This document shows positions 5,787 to 13,569 of a stretch of 33,960 nucleotides of DNA, piece by piece; position 1 is the first letter of the stretch; every line of letters begins with the position of its first letter. Below the pieces are notes generated by a model that saw nothing but the letters and a program-made list of their open reading frames with translations, was not told the origin of the DNA and ran no database searches. The position numbers were made by a program, and so were the translations under genes. Origin of the DNA: Patescibacteria group bacterium (GTDB lineage Bacteria; Patescibacteriota; Microgenomatia; UBA1406; GWC2-37-13); NCBI GenBank assembly GCA_026416375.1, contig JAOAFI010000036.1, positions 1 to 33,960 on the forward strand. The letters are read 5' to 3'.

Positions 5787-7229
5787 ATGGATAAAAATAA
5801 TTTTAATCTTAGAAATTTTTTAGAAATTTCTTATGATGAATTAGAAGAATTAAATTTAGAAGCTAAGAGAAAAAGAATTTCTTATTATCCACAAGAAGAA
5901 TTAAAAGAATTTTATCTTGATTATTTAAAGAAAGAAAAAAGACTTAAAGCAGTAACTATTGGATTTTCTGATATAGAAGGTAGGTTTCATATGCTTGATT
6001 ATGATAAAAAGTTTTTTATAAAAAATTACGATAATCTGACTTTTGATGGTTCATCAATTAGGGGTTTTTCAAGGCAAGCAGAATCAGATTTGAGATTAAA
6101 AGTAGATTGGTCTGCTTTTTGGTGGTTGCCTTCAGATGTTTTTGGTCCTGGAAAAGTTTTAATGATGGCTGAAATTTATGATCAAGATAATACTCCATAC
6201 AAAATGGATTCTAGAGGAATTTTAAAATCTTATGTAAAAAAACTAAAAGAAAAAAATGATTATACAATATATGCTTCTAATGAAATTGAAGGTTTTTTAG
6301 TAAAAGGAATTGACGCAGAAAAAAATTTTAATGAAAGAATAGGATTTGAACTTGTAGCAAATGGAGGATATTATCATTCGTTACCAAATGATATTTTAAG
6401 AATTTTTATAGATAAAACCGCTGAAGCTCAAAGAGCAATGGGTTTTGAAAATGAAAAAGATCATCCAGAAGTTGCTCCTTCTCAATTTGAGCTTAATTAT
6501 TCTTATTCTGAAGTTGTTAATGCTGCTGATCAGATACAATTATATAAACTTACCGCAAGACAAATAGCTAGAAATATGGGAATGACAGCAACATTTTTGC
6601 CAAAACCGATTACTGGAATTAATGGAAGCGGAATGCATACTAATTTTTCTATTTCAAAAAATGGAAAAAATCTTTTTTATGATAAAAAAGGAAAAGCTCA
6701 ACTTTCAAATTTTGGCTGGGAGATTGTAAGTAAAATTTTAAATCATGCTAATGATATTTGTCTTATTTTAAATAGTTCTGTTAATTCATATCGTCGACTT
6801 GATCCTCATTTTGAAGCGCCAAATGAAATAAAAGTATCAGAAACTGATAGAGGCGCAATGATAAGAATTCCAATATTTAATGAAAGATCTGCTAGAATTG
6901 AAATAAGAAGTGTTGCACCTGATGCAAATCCATATTTAATGATGTATGCTTTGACAAAAACCGCTCTTGAAGGAGAAACTAAAAAAGAAAATTTTGATAA
7001 AAGAGAAAGAACTAGTTATTTACCTTCAAATATAAATGTAGCTATTAAACAATTTAGAACAAGCGATTTTATTAGTAAGATTTTAGGAGAAGAGTTTAAA
7101 GAAAAATTCGTTGAATTAAAACAAGCAGTTGCTGATAGAAGTCCTGTTGAGCTTGGAACTAGGGTTAAAAATGGAGAGGTAATATATCATCATGAAGTTT
7201 ATAATCAAATAATTTGGAATAGTTTTTAA
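5787..7229 (+). CDS. glnA: Glutamine synthetase, type I, divergent
   Basis: The 480-residue protein has the type-I glutamine synthetase layout: N-terminal beta-grasp with FDGSSIRGF (about 89-97), then the catalytic barrel with NEIEGFLV (metal Glu pair), HPEVAPSQFEL, NGSGMHTN, SYRRLDPHFEAP, RGAMIRIP and RIEIRSVAPDANPYL. These supply the metal-binding Glu, ATP and ammonium sites. It ligates ammonia to glutamate using ATP in the cytoplasm. Departures from common GSI are Ser for Gly in the PGQ loop and Asn for the second His of the GMHxH motif. The NLYxLP adenylylation site is not seen, so GlnE control is unlikely. No ammonium transporter or GlnB is nearby. The stop codon lies in a hairpin shared with the convergent gene. 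Confidence 0.92.
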   Translation: MDKNNFNLRNFLEISYDELEELNLEAKRKRISYYPQEELKEFYLDYLKKEKRLKAVTIGFSDIEGRFHMLDYDKKFFIKNYDNLTFDGSSIRGFSRQAESDLRLKVDWSAFWWLPSDVFGPGKVLMMAEIYDQDNTPYKMDSRGILKSYVKKLKEKNDYTIYASNEIEGFLVKGIDAEKNFNERIGFELVANGGYYHSLPNDILRIFIDKTAEAQRAMGFENEKDHPEVAPSQFELNYSYSEVVNAADQIQLYKLTARQIARNMGMTATFLPKPITGINGSGMHTNFSISKNGKNLFYDKKGKAQLSNFGWEIVSKILNHANDICLILNSSVNSYRRLDPHFEAPNEIKVSETDRGAMIRIPIFNERSARIEIRSVAPDANPYLMMYALTKTALEGETKKENFDKRERTSYLPSNINVAIKQFRTSDFISKILGEEFKEKFVELKQAVADRSPVELGTRVKNGEVIYHHEVYNQIIWNSF

Positions 7230-7242
7230 AACTTAAAAACTA
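7220..7242. terminator. Bidirectional terminator containing both stop codons
   Basis: A perfect 10-bp stem, TAGTTTTTAA paired with TTAAAAACTA, closes a 3-base AAC loop. The plus arm contains the glnA TAA and the other arm contains the stop of the convergent FN3-like gene. T-rich sequence follows on the plus side. The stem is all weak pairs except two G:C, so strength is uncertain. Confidence 0.55.
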
Positions 7243-7871
7243 ATTTTTATTATATTTCCGCACCAAGATTCACCGTTTTTTTCAAGCGAACATATTCGAT
7301 AATAATAATTTTTTCCATTTTCGACATTTGTATCTAAAAAACTTAAAATTTCTTGATTTGAAATTGAAGCAATTGCTCCATCTCTTGGAAAATACACATC
7401 GCTTGCATTTTCTGATCGGGCAATTTTATAAGCAACAAACTGATCACTATTGCATTTACTCCAATTTAATTTAATACCATTGTTTTCTTTTGATGCTGAA
7501 ACTTGAAGTTCATTATTAATGAAAACAAATTCTCCAGGACGAGGATAGTCTGAATAATTATTTTGAGTTTTAATTTTTGTTGGAGATAATGATAATGTTG
7601 GAAATAAATCTTGATAGATATTATCAATTTTATCTTTATTGTTTTTTTCTTTAATAAAAGAATCTTTTTTTTCTTCTTGGTTTTTTATGTTATTTAATTC
7701 TTTTTTTGTTTCGTTTAAAAAATATTCTTCTTTATTTATTTTTTCTTGTTTTGTTGAATTATTATTTAAGTTTTTAAATATTTTATTTTTTACAATAAAA
7801 TAGGTAACTGCAACCGATGTTGTTGTTATTATACTAAATATTATTATTGGCAAAATAAAAGCTTTTTTCAT
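7233..7871 (-). CDS. Membrane-anchored protein with FN3-like domain
   Basis: The 212-residue protein starts MKKAFILPIIIFSIITTTS, a signal anchor or single membrane helix (about 5-27). A Lys/Glu/Asn-rich linker (about 30-90) follows, then a beta-sandwich-like domain (about 118-212). That domain has the strand pattern of fibronectin type III repeats: GIKLNWSKC, VAYKIARSEN, SFLDTNVENGKNYYYRICSL. Two or three Cys in the domain could form a disulfide outside the cell. Such anchored single-FN3 proteins suit surface adhesion or protein contacts, but no function is shown. It converges on glnA with only three bases between stops. The sialidase-like gene lies 42 bases upstream on the same strand. Confidence 0.7.
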   Translation of the reverse strand: MKKAFILPIIIFSIITTTSVAVTYFIVKNKIFKNLNNNSTKQEKINKEEYFLNETKKELNNIKNQEEKKDSFIKEKNNKDKIDNIYQDLFPTLSLSPTKIKTQNNYSDYPRPGEFVFINNELQVSASKENNGIKLNWSKCNSDQFVAYKIARSENASDVYFPRDGAIASISNQEILSFLDTNVENGKNYYYRICSLEKNGESWCGNIIKISF

Positions 7872-7913
7872 ATAAATATTATATAAAATATTTAATATTT
7901 TTAAAATTATTTT

Positions 7914-8957
7914 TTATTGACTAAATTTTATTTTTATTTGATATATTTGAGTTTTTAAAAATTGTCCTATTATCCAAGGTAGATATTTTATTTTTTCATT
8001 ACCATAAGTATAAACTTCAAAAAAATTATTTTTAATTTTATTAATAACAGCATAACCAGTGTCTCCATAAACAGGAAAATCGCTTAAATGTTTTAATGTT
8101 AATTTTTTTATATTTAATTGCCAAAGAGCAAGTGTTTTTGGTGTTAACCAATATAAAATATTATTTAATATTTCTTTTATCTTTTTTGGAAAAAAAATCG
8201 GAAATAAATCAAATCTTGATTTAAAAAATAAATTTCTTCTTGCCAAAATAAATATTTTATTTTTATATATAAATAAAAAAGGACTATCTAATTTTATTCT
8301 TGTATTTTTTTCTAAGATTTTATTTTTTTTATTTAAAAATATTATTTTAGTTCCTAATTTTTTTTCTAAAGAAAAATCTTTTCTACTTATAAAATAATAA
8401 TTTTTTTTATATTTTATAAAATCTGTTTCAGTTCCTGATATTTTTATTTTTTCAAATTTATTATATTTTTTTAATTTTAAATTATTTTTCATTTCGTAAA
8501 AATATACTTTAGGATTATTGCTTTCTATAAAGCCACTTATTATTATTTTTGAATTAATATTTTTGATTTTATATAAATGAATTGGGTTTTTTATTTTTAT
8601 TAATTTTATACGAGTCCATTTTTTATTTTTATATTGACAAAAAAATATTTTTTTATTTTTATAATCTAAAATAGATTTATTTCCTGTAAAAATTATTGAT
8701 AAAAAATTATTAAATATAAAAAATTTTGGATCTCTTAAATCATAATTTTTTTTATGTATTTTTTTTAAAATAATCCATTTTTCGCTTTTTTTTCTAAGAA
8801 TAACTATTTTTGAATTTTTTTCTGGAAAATGATATTTTGCTGTTCTAAAAACTAAATAATTTATTTTTTTAAATTTAATAAAATCAGGAAAAGCATTTGA
8901 TTTATCTAATAATAAATTCTTAGTTATTATTTTTTTATTTATTATTTTTATTTTCAT
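7914..8957 (-). CDS. Sialidase-like beta-propeller protein, divergent
   Basis: The 347-residue protein has repeated short beta-strand blocks. Its N-terminal third matches the pattern of sialidase-superfamily propellers: NAFPDFIKFKKINYLVFRTA (about 21-40), SKIVILRKKSEKWIILKKI, then YDLRDPKFFIF (about 72-82), where the Asp-Leu-Arg-Asp-Pro motif is characteristic. No Asp-box repeat is clear, so enzymatic activity is doubtful. It has no signal peptide and is very rich in Lys, Asn and Ile, like its neighbours. It lies three bases downstream of the AbrB-PhoU gene and is probably translated from the same mRNA. A role as a glycan-binding or glycosidase-like protein is inference. Confidence 0.5.
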   Translation of the reverse strand: MKIKIINKKIITKNLLLDKSNAFPDFIKFKKINYLVFRTAKYHFPEKNSKIVILRKKSEKWIILKKIHKKNYDLRDPKFFIFNNFLSIIFTGNKSILDYKNKKIFFCQYKNKKWTRIKLIKIKNPIHLYKIKNINSKIIISGFIESNNPKVYFYEMKNNLKLKKYNKFEKIKISGTETDFIKYKKNYYFISRKDFSLEKKLGTKIIFLNKKNKILEKNTRIKLDSPFLFIYKNKIFILARRNLFFKSRFDLFPIFFPKKIKEILNNILYWLTPKTLALWQLNIKKLTLKHLSDFPVYGDTGYAVINKIKNNFFEVYTYGNEKIKYLPWIIGQFLKTQIYQIKIKFSQ

Positions 8958-8960
8958 TTT

Positions 8961-9962
8961 TTATTTTATTAAGGATGATTCTATTGATTTTAATAAAACA
9001 TTTTTTATATTTGAATAATTTATTGTTTCTTCTGCTATATTAGCAATATATCCATTTATTCTATTAATACTTTCTTGAATAATAAAATTTAAATCATTTT
9101 TTTTATTTATTTTTTCAAAAAATAAAAAATTTTTTTTATTATTGAAATAATTATCTAAATATTTATGAGAATTTTTTTTATCTTTTTCAAATATTATTTT
9201 ATTTAATAATAATATATTATTTAGAGTTTCATTAAATATTCTTTTTTCATAATGAGAAATATTTGTTTTTTCTTTATTTTTAATAAAAGCTTTGTTTATT
9301 TTTACAATATGATCAGCAATTCTTTCTATTCTTAATGCATTAACAACATAGTAGTGAGAATCTATAAGAGATATTTTTTCATTATTAATATAAGGATTGT
9401 TTAATTTTATATTATGAAAACGTGTTATTGCAATATGAAGTCTGTCTATTTCAATATCTCTTTCTATTATATCATTTGCTAATTCATAATTTTTATCTTT
9501 TAAAACATTAATCGTATCTTCAAACATTGAAAAAATAATAGTTATCATTTTTTTTAAATAGTCATTTATAAAAAAAGATATGTCTTTAATGATTATTTTT
9601 AATAATATTTTATTTGATAAACCCTCTAAGCACTCACAGCCAATTAATTTATAAGATATTTCTCTTACAGCTGATCTTTGTTGGTAGGTTATTTTTTCAG
9701 CTTTAATAATAATATTTTCTATTCCAGAAATATAATATCCAATAATTTCTCTAAAAATTTGGTTTTTATTTAAATTATTAATATCAAAAGAAATAAATTT
9801 TTCAGAATTTTTTATTTTTAAAGGCGATATAATTAAAAAATTTTTATAATCAAATATTTCTATTTTATCTTTATTTTTAATTAAATTTTTTTTAATCCAA
9901 ATTTTTGGTAAGGTTATTGAAAAACTTTTACCTCCAGTTTTTTGAATTTTTCTTATTTCCAT
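8961..9962 (-). CDS. AbrB-PhoU fusion, putative phosphate regulator
   Basis: Residues 1-50 form an AbrB/MazE-type swapped-hairpin DNA-binding domain, seen as RKIQKTGGKSFSITLPKIWI followed by KDKIEIFDYKNFLIISP. Residues about 70-333 are helical with two PhoU-like repeats, including ERDIEIDRLHIAITRFHN and VVNALRIERIADHIVKINKA, where the acidic ExxxD and ERIADH signatures bind metal in PhoU. The two-domain design is best known from archaea, where it is annotated as a phosphate-uptake regulator; the bacterial PhoU lacks the AbrB part. It may repress or modulate phosphate transport genes, none of which is visible here. It overlaps no gene and heads a two-gene unit with the propeller protein. Confidence 0.75.
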   Translation of the reverse strand: MEIRKIQKTGGKSFSITLPKIWIKKNLIKNKDKIEIFDYKNFLIISPLKIKNSEKFISFDINNLNKNQIFREIIGYYISGIENIIIKAEKITYQQRSAVREISYKLIGCECLEGLSNKILLKIIIKDISFFINDYLKKMITIIFSMFEDTINVLKDKNYELANDIIERDIEIDRLHIAITRFHNIKLNNPYINNEKISLIDSHYYVVNALRIERIADHIVKINKAFIKNKEKTNISHYEKRIFNETLNNILLLNKIIFEKDKKNSHKYLDNYFNNKKNFLFFEKINKKNDLNFIIQESINRINGYIANIAEETINYSNIKNVLLKSIESSLIK

Positions 9963-10113
9963 ATATACATATATATATTATATATAAAATATATATTTTT
10001 TAAAATATTATTTCTAAAAAAAAGCCAAATTATTACAAAAATATACAAAATCTTATAAAAAAAAATAGTTGAATATAAAAATATTTATTTATTAAATAAT
10101 ATATATATTTTTT
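9963..10113. promoter_or_regulatory. Divergent AT-rich promoter region (phoU-like / HNH)
   Basis: The 151-base gap is almost pure A/T with alternating TA runs. Several TATAAT-like boxes face each way: TATATA at 10102-10107 on the plus strand would start transcription at the HNH ATG (10114). No single promoter can be fixed because so many boxes fit. Confidence 0.4.
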
Positions 10114-10593
10114 ATGATTGAAAATAAAAGCATAATCGAATCTCTAACTTATTTAATTCCTTTATCTTCTTATGGTTTGTTTTTTTTAGGAATGGCTTTT
10201 AGTTCGTCTCAAAAAAAAGCCATAAAAGAAAGAGATAAGAATATTTGTCAATTTCCTGATCCTCATAATTGTTGTGGAGGTTTAGACAGATCTATAAAAG
10301 AAAGAAATCTTCATGTTCATCATATTATTCCTCAAAGATATGCTAAATATTTAGATATAGATCCTGATTTTTTAGAAAATGGAATTACTTTATGTCGTAA
10401 TGCCCATATGATTATTCATCCTGATATGAAACAAATAAGAAATAAGAGAGAATTTTTTAATGTTATAAATGAAAGAGAAGGAAAACTGAAAAAAGGTGAA
10501 ATATATTGGAATTCTACTTGGGATAGTTTATTTCATGATATTGTTTTAAGAAATTCTCAAAAATTAAATAAATCTACAGAAAATAAAGATTAA
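10114..10593 (+). CDS. HNH-type nuclease domain protein, possibly membrane-tethered
   Basis: The 159-residue protein has an HNH beta-beta-alpha metal core: KERDKNICQF (about 35-44), LHVHHIIPQRY (about 67-77) and NGITLCRNAHMIIHPD (about 90-105), giving the His pair, the Asn and the final His. One Cys of the usual second CxxC zinc pair is missing. The N-terminus has a hydrophobic stretch LIPLSSYGLFFLGMAF (about 14-29), which would tether the nuclease to the inner membrane face if the start at 10114 is right. If translation starts at the internal ATG at 10192 (MAFSSSQKKAIKERD), the protein is soluble and 133 residues. Substrate and partners are unknown. ddl follows in the same direction. Confidence 0.75.
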   Translation: MIENKSIIESLTYLIPLSSYGLFFLGMAFSSSQKKAIKERDKNICQFPDPHNCCGGLDRSIKERNLHVHHIIPQRYAKYLDIDPDFLENGITLCRNAHMIIHPDMKQIRNKREFFNVINEREGKLKKGEIYWNSTWDSLFHDIVLRNSQKLNKSTENKD

Positions 10594-10631
10594 AGATGAG
10601 TTTTATTTATAAAAAAAGTATAATATTTTTG

Positions 10632-11732
10632 ATGAAAAAAATTAATTTAGCTTTAGTTTTTGGTGGAAAAAGCGGAGAACACGAAGTGTCTTTATTGTCA
10701 GCAAAATCTATTTTTTTAGCTCTTGATAAAAATAAATATAATATTTTTCTTTTAGGCCTTGATAAAAATAATAATTGGTTTTTATTTCCTCAAAATAATT
10801 TTTTATTAAATGAAAACAATCCAAAAAAAATTTCTTTAAATATTAAAAAAGGAAAAAGAATTTTTATTGTAAAAAATAAAAACAAAATAAATATTATTAA
10901 TTTGAATAATAATAAAGTTTTAGGAGAGATAGATGTTTTTTTTCCAATTATTCATGGAAGTTATGGAGAAGATGGAAGTCTTCAAGGATTTTTTGAGATG
11001 ATTGACTCTTGTTATGTAGGCGCTGGAGTTTTAGGATCAGCATTGGGAATGGATAAAGATGTTCAAAAAAGACTTTTAAACTATTCAGGTATTAAAACAG
11101 CAAAATTTTTTGTTATCAAAAAATATGAATATAAAAAAATTGATTTAAAAAAAATATTGAAAAAATTTAAATTTCCACTTTTTGTTAAGCCTGCTTGTTT
11201 AGGTTCATCAGTTGGAGTTTCAAAAGTTCATAATCTTGAAGAATTATGCAAGGCTATTGAAAAAGCTTTTGTTTATGATAACAAAATAATGATTGAAGAG
11301 TATATAAAAGGAAGAGAAATTGAATGTTCAGTTATGGGCAATGATTTTCCAATCGCTTCTTTGCCTGGGGAAGTAATTCCTCATCATGATTTTTATTCAT
11401 ATGAGGCAAAATATATCGATGAAAAAGGAGCAGATTTAATAATTCCTGCTAAATTGTCTCAAAAAATTATTAAAAAAATTCAAAATATTGCTATTAAAGT
11501 TTTTCAAACTCTTAATTGTTTTGGTTTTTCCAGAATTGACTTTTTCTTGACAGAAAATAATGAAATTTATGTTAATGAAATAAATACGTTGCCTGGATTT
11601 ACTAAAATAAGTATGTTTCCAAAACTTTTTGAAATTTCAGGAATAAAGTATTCGCAAATTTTAGATAATTTAATTAATTTAGCATTTGAAAAACACAAAG
11701 AAAAACAAAGTTTAAAAAGAGTTTATGATTAA
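10632..11732 (+). CDS. ddl: D-alanine--D-alanine ligase
   Basis: From ATG 10632 the protein is 366 residues and begins MKKINLALVFGGKSGEHEVS, the Ddl N-terminal signature. The ATP-grasp features follow: DGSLQGFFEM, GSALGMDKD, FVKPACLGSSVGVSK, EEYIKGREIECSV and INTLPGFT. The omega-loop reads FYSYEAKYID, whose Tyr predicts D-Ala rather than D-lactate as second substrate. The enzyme joins two D-alanines for the peptidoglycan stem peptide. An in-frame ATG at 10596 would add twelve residues (MSFIYKKSIIFL), which match no Ddl start, so the internal ATG is preferred. It overlaps the DUF2905 gene by eight bases. dacA (28100-29011) would act on its product in the wall. Confidence 0.95.
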   Translation: MKKINLALVFGGKSGEHEVSLLSAKSIFLALDKNKYNIFLLGLDKNNNWFLFPQNNFLLNENNPKKISLNIKKGKRIFIVKNKNKINIINLNNNKVLGEIDVFFPIIHGSYGEDGSLQGFFEMIDSCYVGAGVLGSALGMDKDVQKRLLNYSGIKTAKFFVIKKYEYKKIDLKKILKKFKFPLFVKPACLGSSVGVSKVHNLEELCKAIEKAFVYDNKIMIEEYIKGREIECSVMGNDFPIASLPGEVIPHHDFYSYEAKYIDEKGADLIIPAKLSQKIIKKIQNIAIKVFQTLNCFGFSRIDFFLTENNEIYVNEINTLPGFTKISMFPKLFEISGIKYSQILDNLINLAFEKHKEKQSLKRVYD

Positions 11733-11928
11733 TTTTGGAAATATTTTTATAAAAATAGGAATTTTTCTTATAATTTTAGGATTAATAATTAATTTTTTGC
11801 CTAAGAAATTTCCATTTTTGCCCGGTGATATTTTTTATCAAAAAGATAATTTTACTTTTTACTTTCCTCTTGCAACATCTATTATTATTAGTTTATTATT
11901 AACTTTAATTGTTAATTTGTTTAAATAA
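11725..11928 (+). CDS. DUF2905 small membrane protein
   Basis: The 67-residue protein has two membrane helices (about 5-24 and 46-65) joined by the family motif PFLPGDIFYQKDNFTFYFPLATS. That Leu-Pro-Gly-Asp-Ile and Phe-Thr-Phe-Tyr-Phe-Pro pattern is diagnostic of DUF2905, a conserved bacterial family of unknown function. The start overlaps the end of ddl by eight bases, so translation is probably coupled. Length agrees with the family (about 65-75). Confidence 0.85.
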   Translation: MINFGNIFIKIGIFLIILGLIINFLPKKFPFLPGDIFYQKDNFTFYFPLATSIIISLLLTLIVNLFK

Positions 11929-11932
11929 CCCT

Positions 11933-12382
11933 ATGAAAATTCTCATTGTTTATGCCACATATTCAGGCGGAACTCAAATGGCATCGGAGTTTGTTAAACA
12001 AAAATTAGATGAAAAAAATCATCAAACTGACTTAAAGACAATAAGCGAAATATCTTCAGATGATTTTAAAAATTATGATTTTTTTATTTTTGGTTCTCCT
12101 TCATGGAATTATGATGGCAAAGAAGGCCAGCCACATCAAGATTTTGTTTTTTGGATGGAAAATAACCAAAATGTAGATTTATCAGGAAAAAAAATCGCTG
12201 TTTTTGGGCTTGGCGATTCATCTTATACTTATTTTTGTGGCGCAGTTGATATTTTAGTTGAGTTTTTTAAGAATAACAAAGCTGAGGTTGTTGCTGAGTA
12301 TTTAAAAATTGACAACTATCTTTTTGATACGGAAAAAAATAATAAATTAATTGAAGATTGGCTTACAAAAATAATCGTTTAA
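11933..12382 (+). CDS. Flavodoxin
   Basis: From ATG 11933 the protein is 149 residues, the length of short-chain flavodoxins. It shows the FMN phosphate loop YATYSGGTQMA (about 7-17), the first isoalloxazine loop GSPSWNYDGKEGQPH (about 54-68) and the second loop GLGDSSYTYFCGAVD (about 91-105). It is a cytoplasmic one-electron carrier; the redox partner is not in the window. An ATG 24 bases upstream lies inside the preceding gene and would add MLICLNNP, which no flavodoxin has, so the start at 11933 is chosen. It lies four bases after DUF2905 and converges with the Lon-like gene, with four bases between stops. Confidence 0.93.
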   Translation: MKILIVYATYSGGTQMASEFVKQKLDEKNHQTDLKTISEISSDDFKNYDFFIFGSPSWNYDGKEGQPHQDFVFWMENNQNVDLSGKKIAVFGLGDSSYTYFCGAVDILVEFFKNNKAEVVAEYLKIDNYLFDTEKNNKLIEDWLTKIIV

Positions 12383-12386
12383 TTTT

Positions 12387-13433
12387 TTAATATAAATATT
12401 CTTTTATATTTGTTTCGTTTATGATAAAACTTGTTCCTTCGCCTTTGACTATTTTTAAAGCCACTTTTCTTATTATTCCCTCAATTGTTCGCTCAAGAGT
12501 ACGAATACCGGCATCAAATCCTAAAGGCCTGGTAATTTTTGGCCAAAGAGAATCCTCAATTTTTATATTTTCAGCTGTTAAGCCGGCATATTTTAAATAA
12601 CGCGGAAAAACATAACTTTTGGCAATAGCAATTTTTTCTTCATCGGTATAAGAGGGCATTGAGATAACTTCAAGTCTGTCCATAACTGCAGTTGAGATAT
12701 TATTAGTATTATTGGCTGTGGCAATAAACAAAACTTGGGATAAATCAAAAGGATAATCAATAAAATAATCAGTAAAAGCATTGTTTTGTCCTGGATCTAA
12801 AAGTTCAATTAGAACACCCATGATTGAAGCTCTGGCTTCAGGAGTTATCCTGTCAAGCTCATCAAGAAGAATAACTGGATTTTTTGTTTGAGCTCGTCTT
12901 AATGCTTTTATAATCATTCCAGGTTCAGCTTGGGGCGATGTTTTTGTTTGGCCTCTAAGATCCAAAGCAGATGATAATCCACCAAATGGAATTCTAACCA
13001 TTTTTTTACCCAATGCTTCAGCTACAGATTTTGCTAAAGTTGTTTTTCCGGTTCCAGCAAGCCCAACAAAAAAAAGAATTGGCGCCCGGTAAAGATCGTC
13101 ATTATTTTTTTGTTTTTGAAGGATAATTATTGATAAATATTCTAAAATTCTTTGTTTTATTTTTTCAAGTCCATAATGATTTTCATCCAATATTTTTTTA
13201 GCAAGATTAATATCTAAAATGTCATTAGTTTTTTTATTCCAAGGAAGATTAACAATCCAATCTATATATTTGGCGGTAATGTCAAGTTGAGAAAAATTAG
13301 CACTGTATTTTAAAGCCAAAGAAACTCTTTCAATCTGCTCAAGCGCTTTTTCTTGTAAGTTAGCAGGCAAATCAGCAGATTGCAAATTATTTTTTAATTT
13401 TTCTATTTCTGACAATGTTTTTTTATCATCCAT
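12387..13433 (-). CDS. Lon-type AAA+ ATPase lacking the protease domain
   Basis: From ATG 13433 the protein is 348 residues. It begins in the coiled-coil segment that precedes the Lon ATPase (LPANLQEKALEQIERV, YIDWIVNLPWNK, LDENHYGLEKIKQRILEYL). The AAA+ module follows with Walker A GLAGTGKT (124-131), Walker B VILLDELDRI and sensor region FIATANNTNNI, then the small domain ending LGFDAGIRTLERTIEGIIRKVA. It stops where Lon normally continues into the Ser-Lys protease domain, and the N-terminal substrate domain is also absent. The opposite-strand flavodoxin fills the following DNA, so no protease remnant exists. A TTG at 13478 could extend it by 15 residues unlike Lon. It may act as an unfoldase beside the divergent groES-groEL; that is inference. 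Confidence 0.88.
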   Translation of the reverse strand: MDDKKTLSEIEKLKNNLQSADLPANLQEKALEQIERVSLALKYSANFSQLDITAKYIDWIVNLPWNKKTNDILDINLAKKILDENHYGLEKIKQRILEYLSIIILQKQKNNDDLYRAPILFFVGLAGTGKTTLAKSVAEALGKKMVRIPFGGLSSALDLRGQTKTSPQAEPGMIIKALRRAQTKNPVILLDELDRITPEARASIMGVLIELLDPGQNNAFTDYFIDYPFDLSQVLFIATANNTNNISTAVMDRLEVISMPSYTDEEKIAIAKSYVFPRYLKYAGLTAENIKIEDSLWPKITRPLGFDAGIRTLERTIEGIIRKVALKIVKGEGTSFIINETNIKEYLY

Positions 13434-13471
13434 ACTATTAGCAGACTTAAACTTCAATTGATAAATTCCTC

Positions 13472-13500
13472 TTGACAAATAAAAATTTATTAGTTATTAT
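13472..13500 (+). promoter_or_regulatory. groESL promoter (TTGACA-17-TATTAT)
   Basis: A perfect -35 TTGACA (13472-13477) is separated by 17 bases from TATTAT (13495-13500), a five-of-six -10. The start falls near 13507, giving a leader of about 63 bases. It is the best sigma70-type promoter in the window. Confidence 0.75.
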
Positions 13501-13519
13501 GTTATCAGTTAATTTACTT

Positions 13520-13541
13520 ATTTGCTAACAATTTAGCAAAT
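13520..13541. promoter_or_regulatory. Inverted repeat in the groESL leader, operator candidate
   Basis: ATTTGCTAA and TTAGCAAAT form perfect 9-bp arms around CAAT, about 13 bases past the predicted transcription start. The site is not CIRCE: the arm order is everted and the spacer is four instead of nine. It could be a repressor site or an RNA hairpin; no T-run follows. Confidence 0.6.
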
Positions 13542-13569
13542 TAATTATAAGTTTATCTTAAATAAAATT

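Noticed and set aside
8961-9962. Archaeal origin of the whole window, suggested by AbrB-PhoU
   Set aside because: GroES, UvrABC, SecG, UppP, Ddl, DacA and bacterial-type AspRS motifs show a bacterial chromosome.
12593-12781. Small minus-strand frame within the Lon-like gene
   Set aside because: It is an alternative frame of the Lon-like AAA+ coding sequence, which has clear motifs.
13520-13541. CIRCE element of groESL
   Set aside because: CIRCE is TTAGCACTC, nine bases, GAGTGCTAA. Here the half-sites are everted, lack the CTC/GAG part, and are four bases apart.
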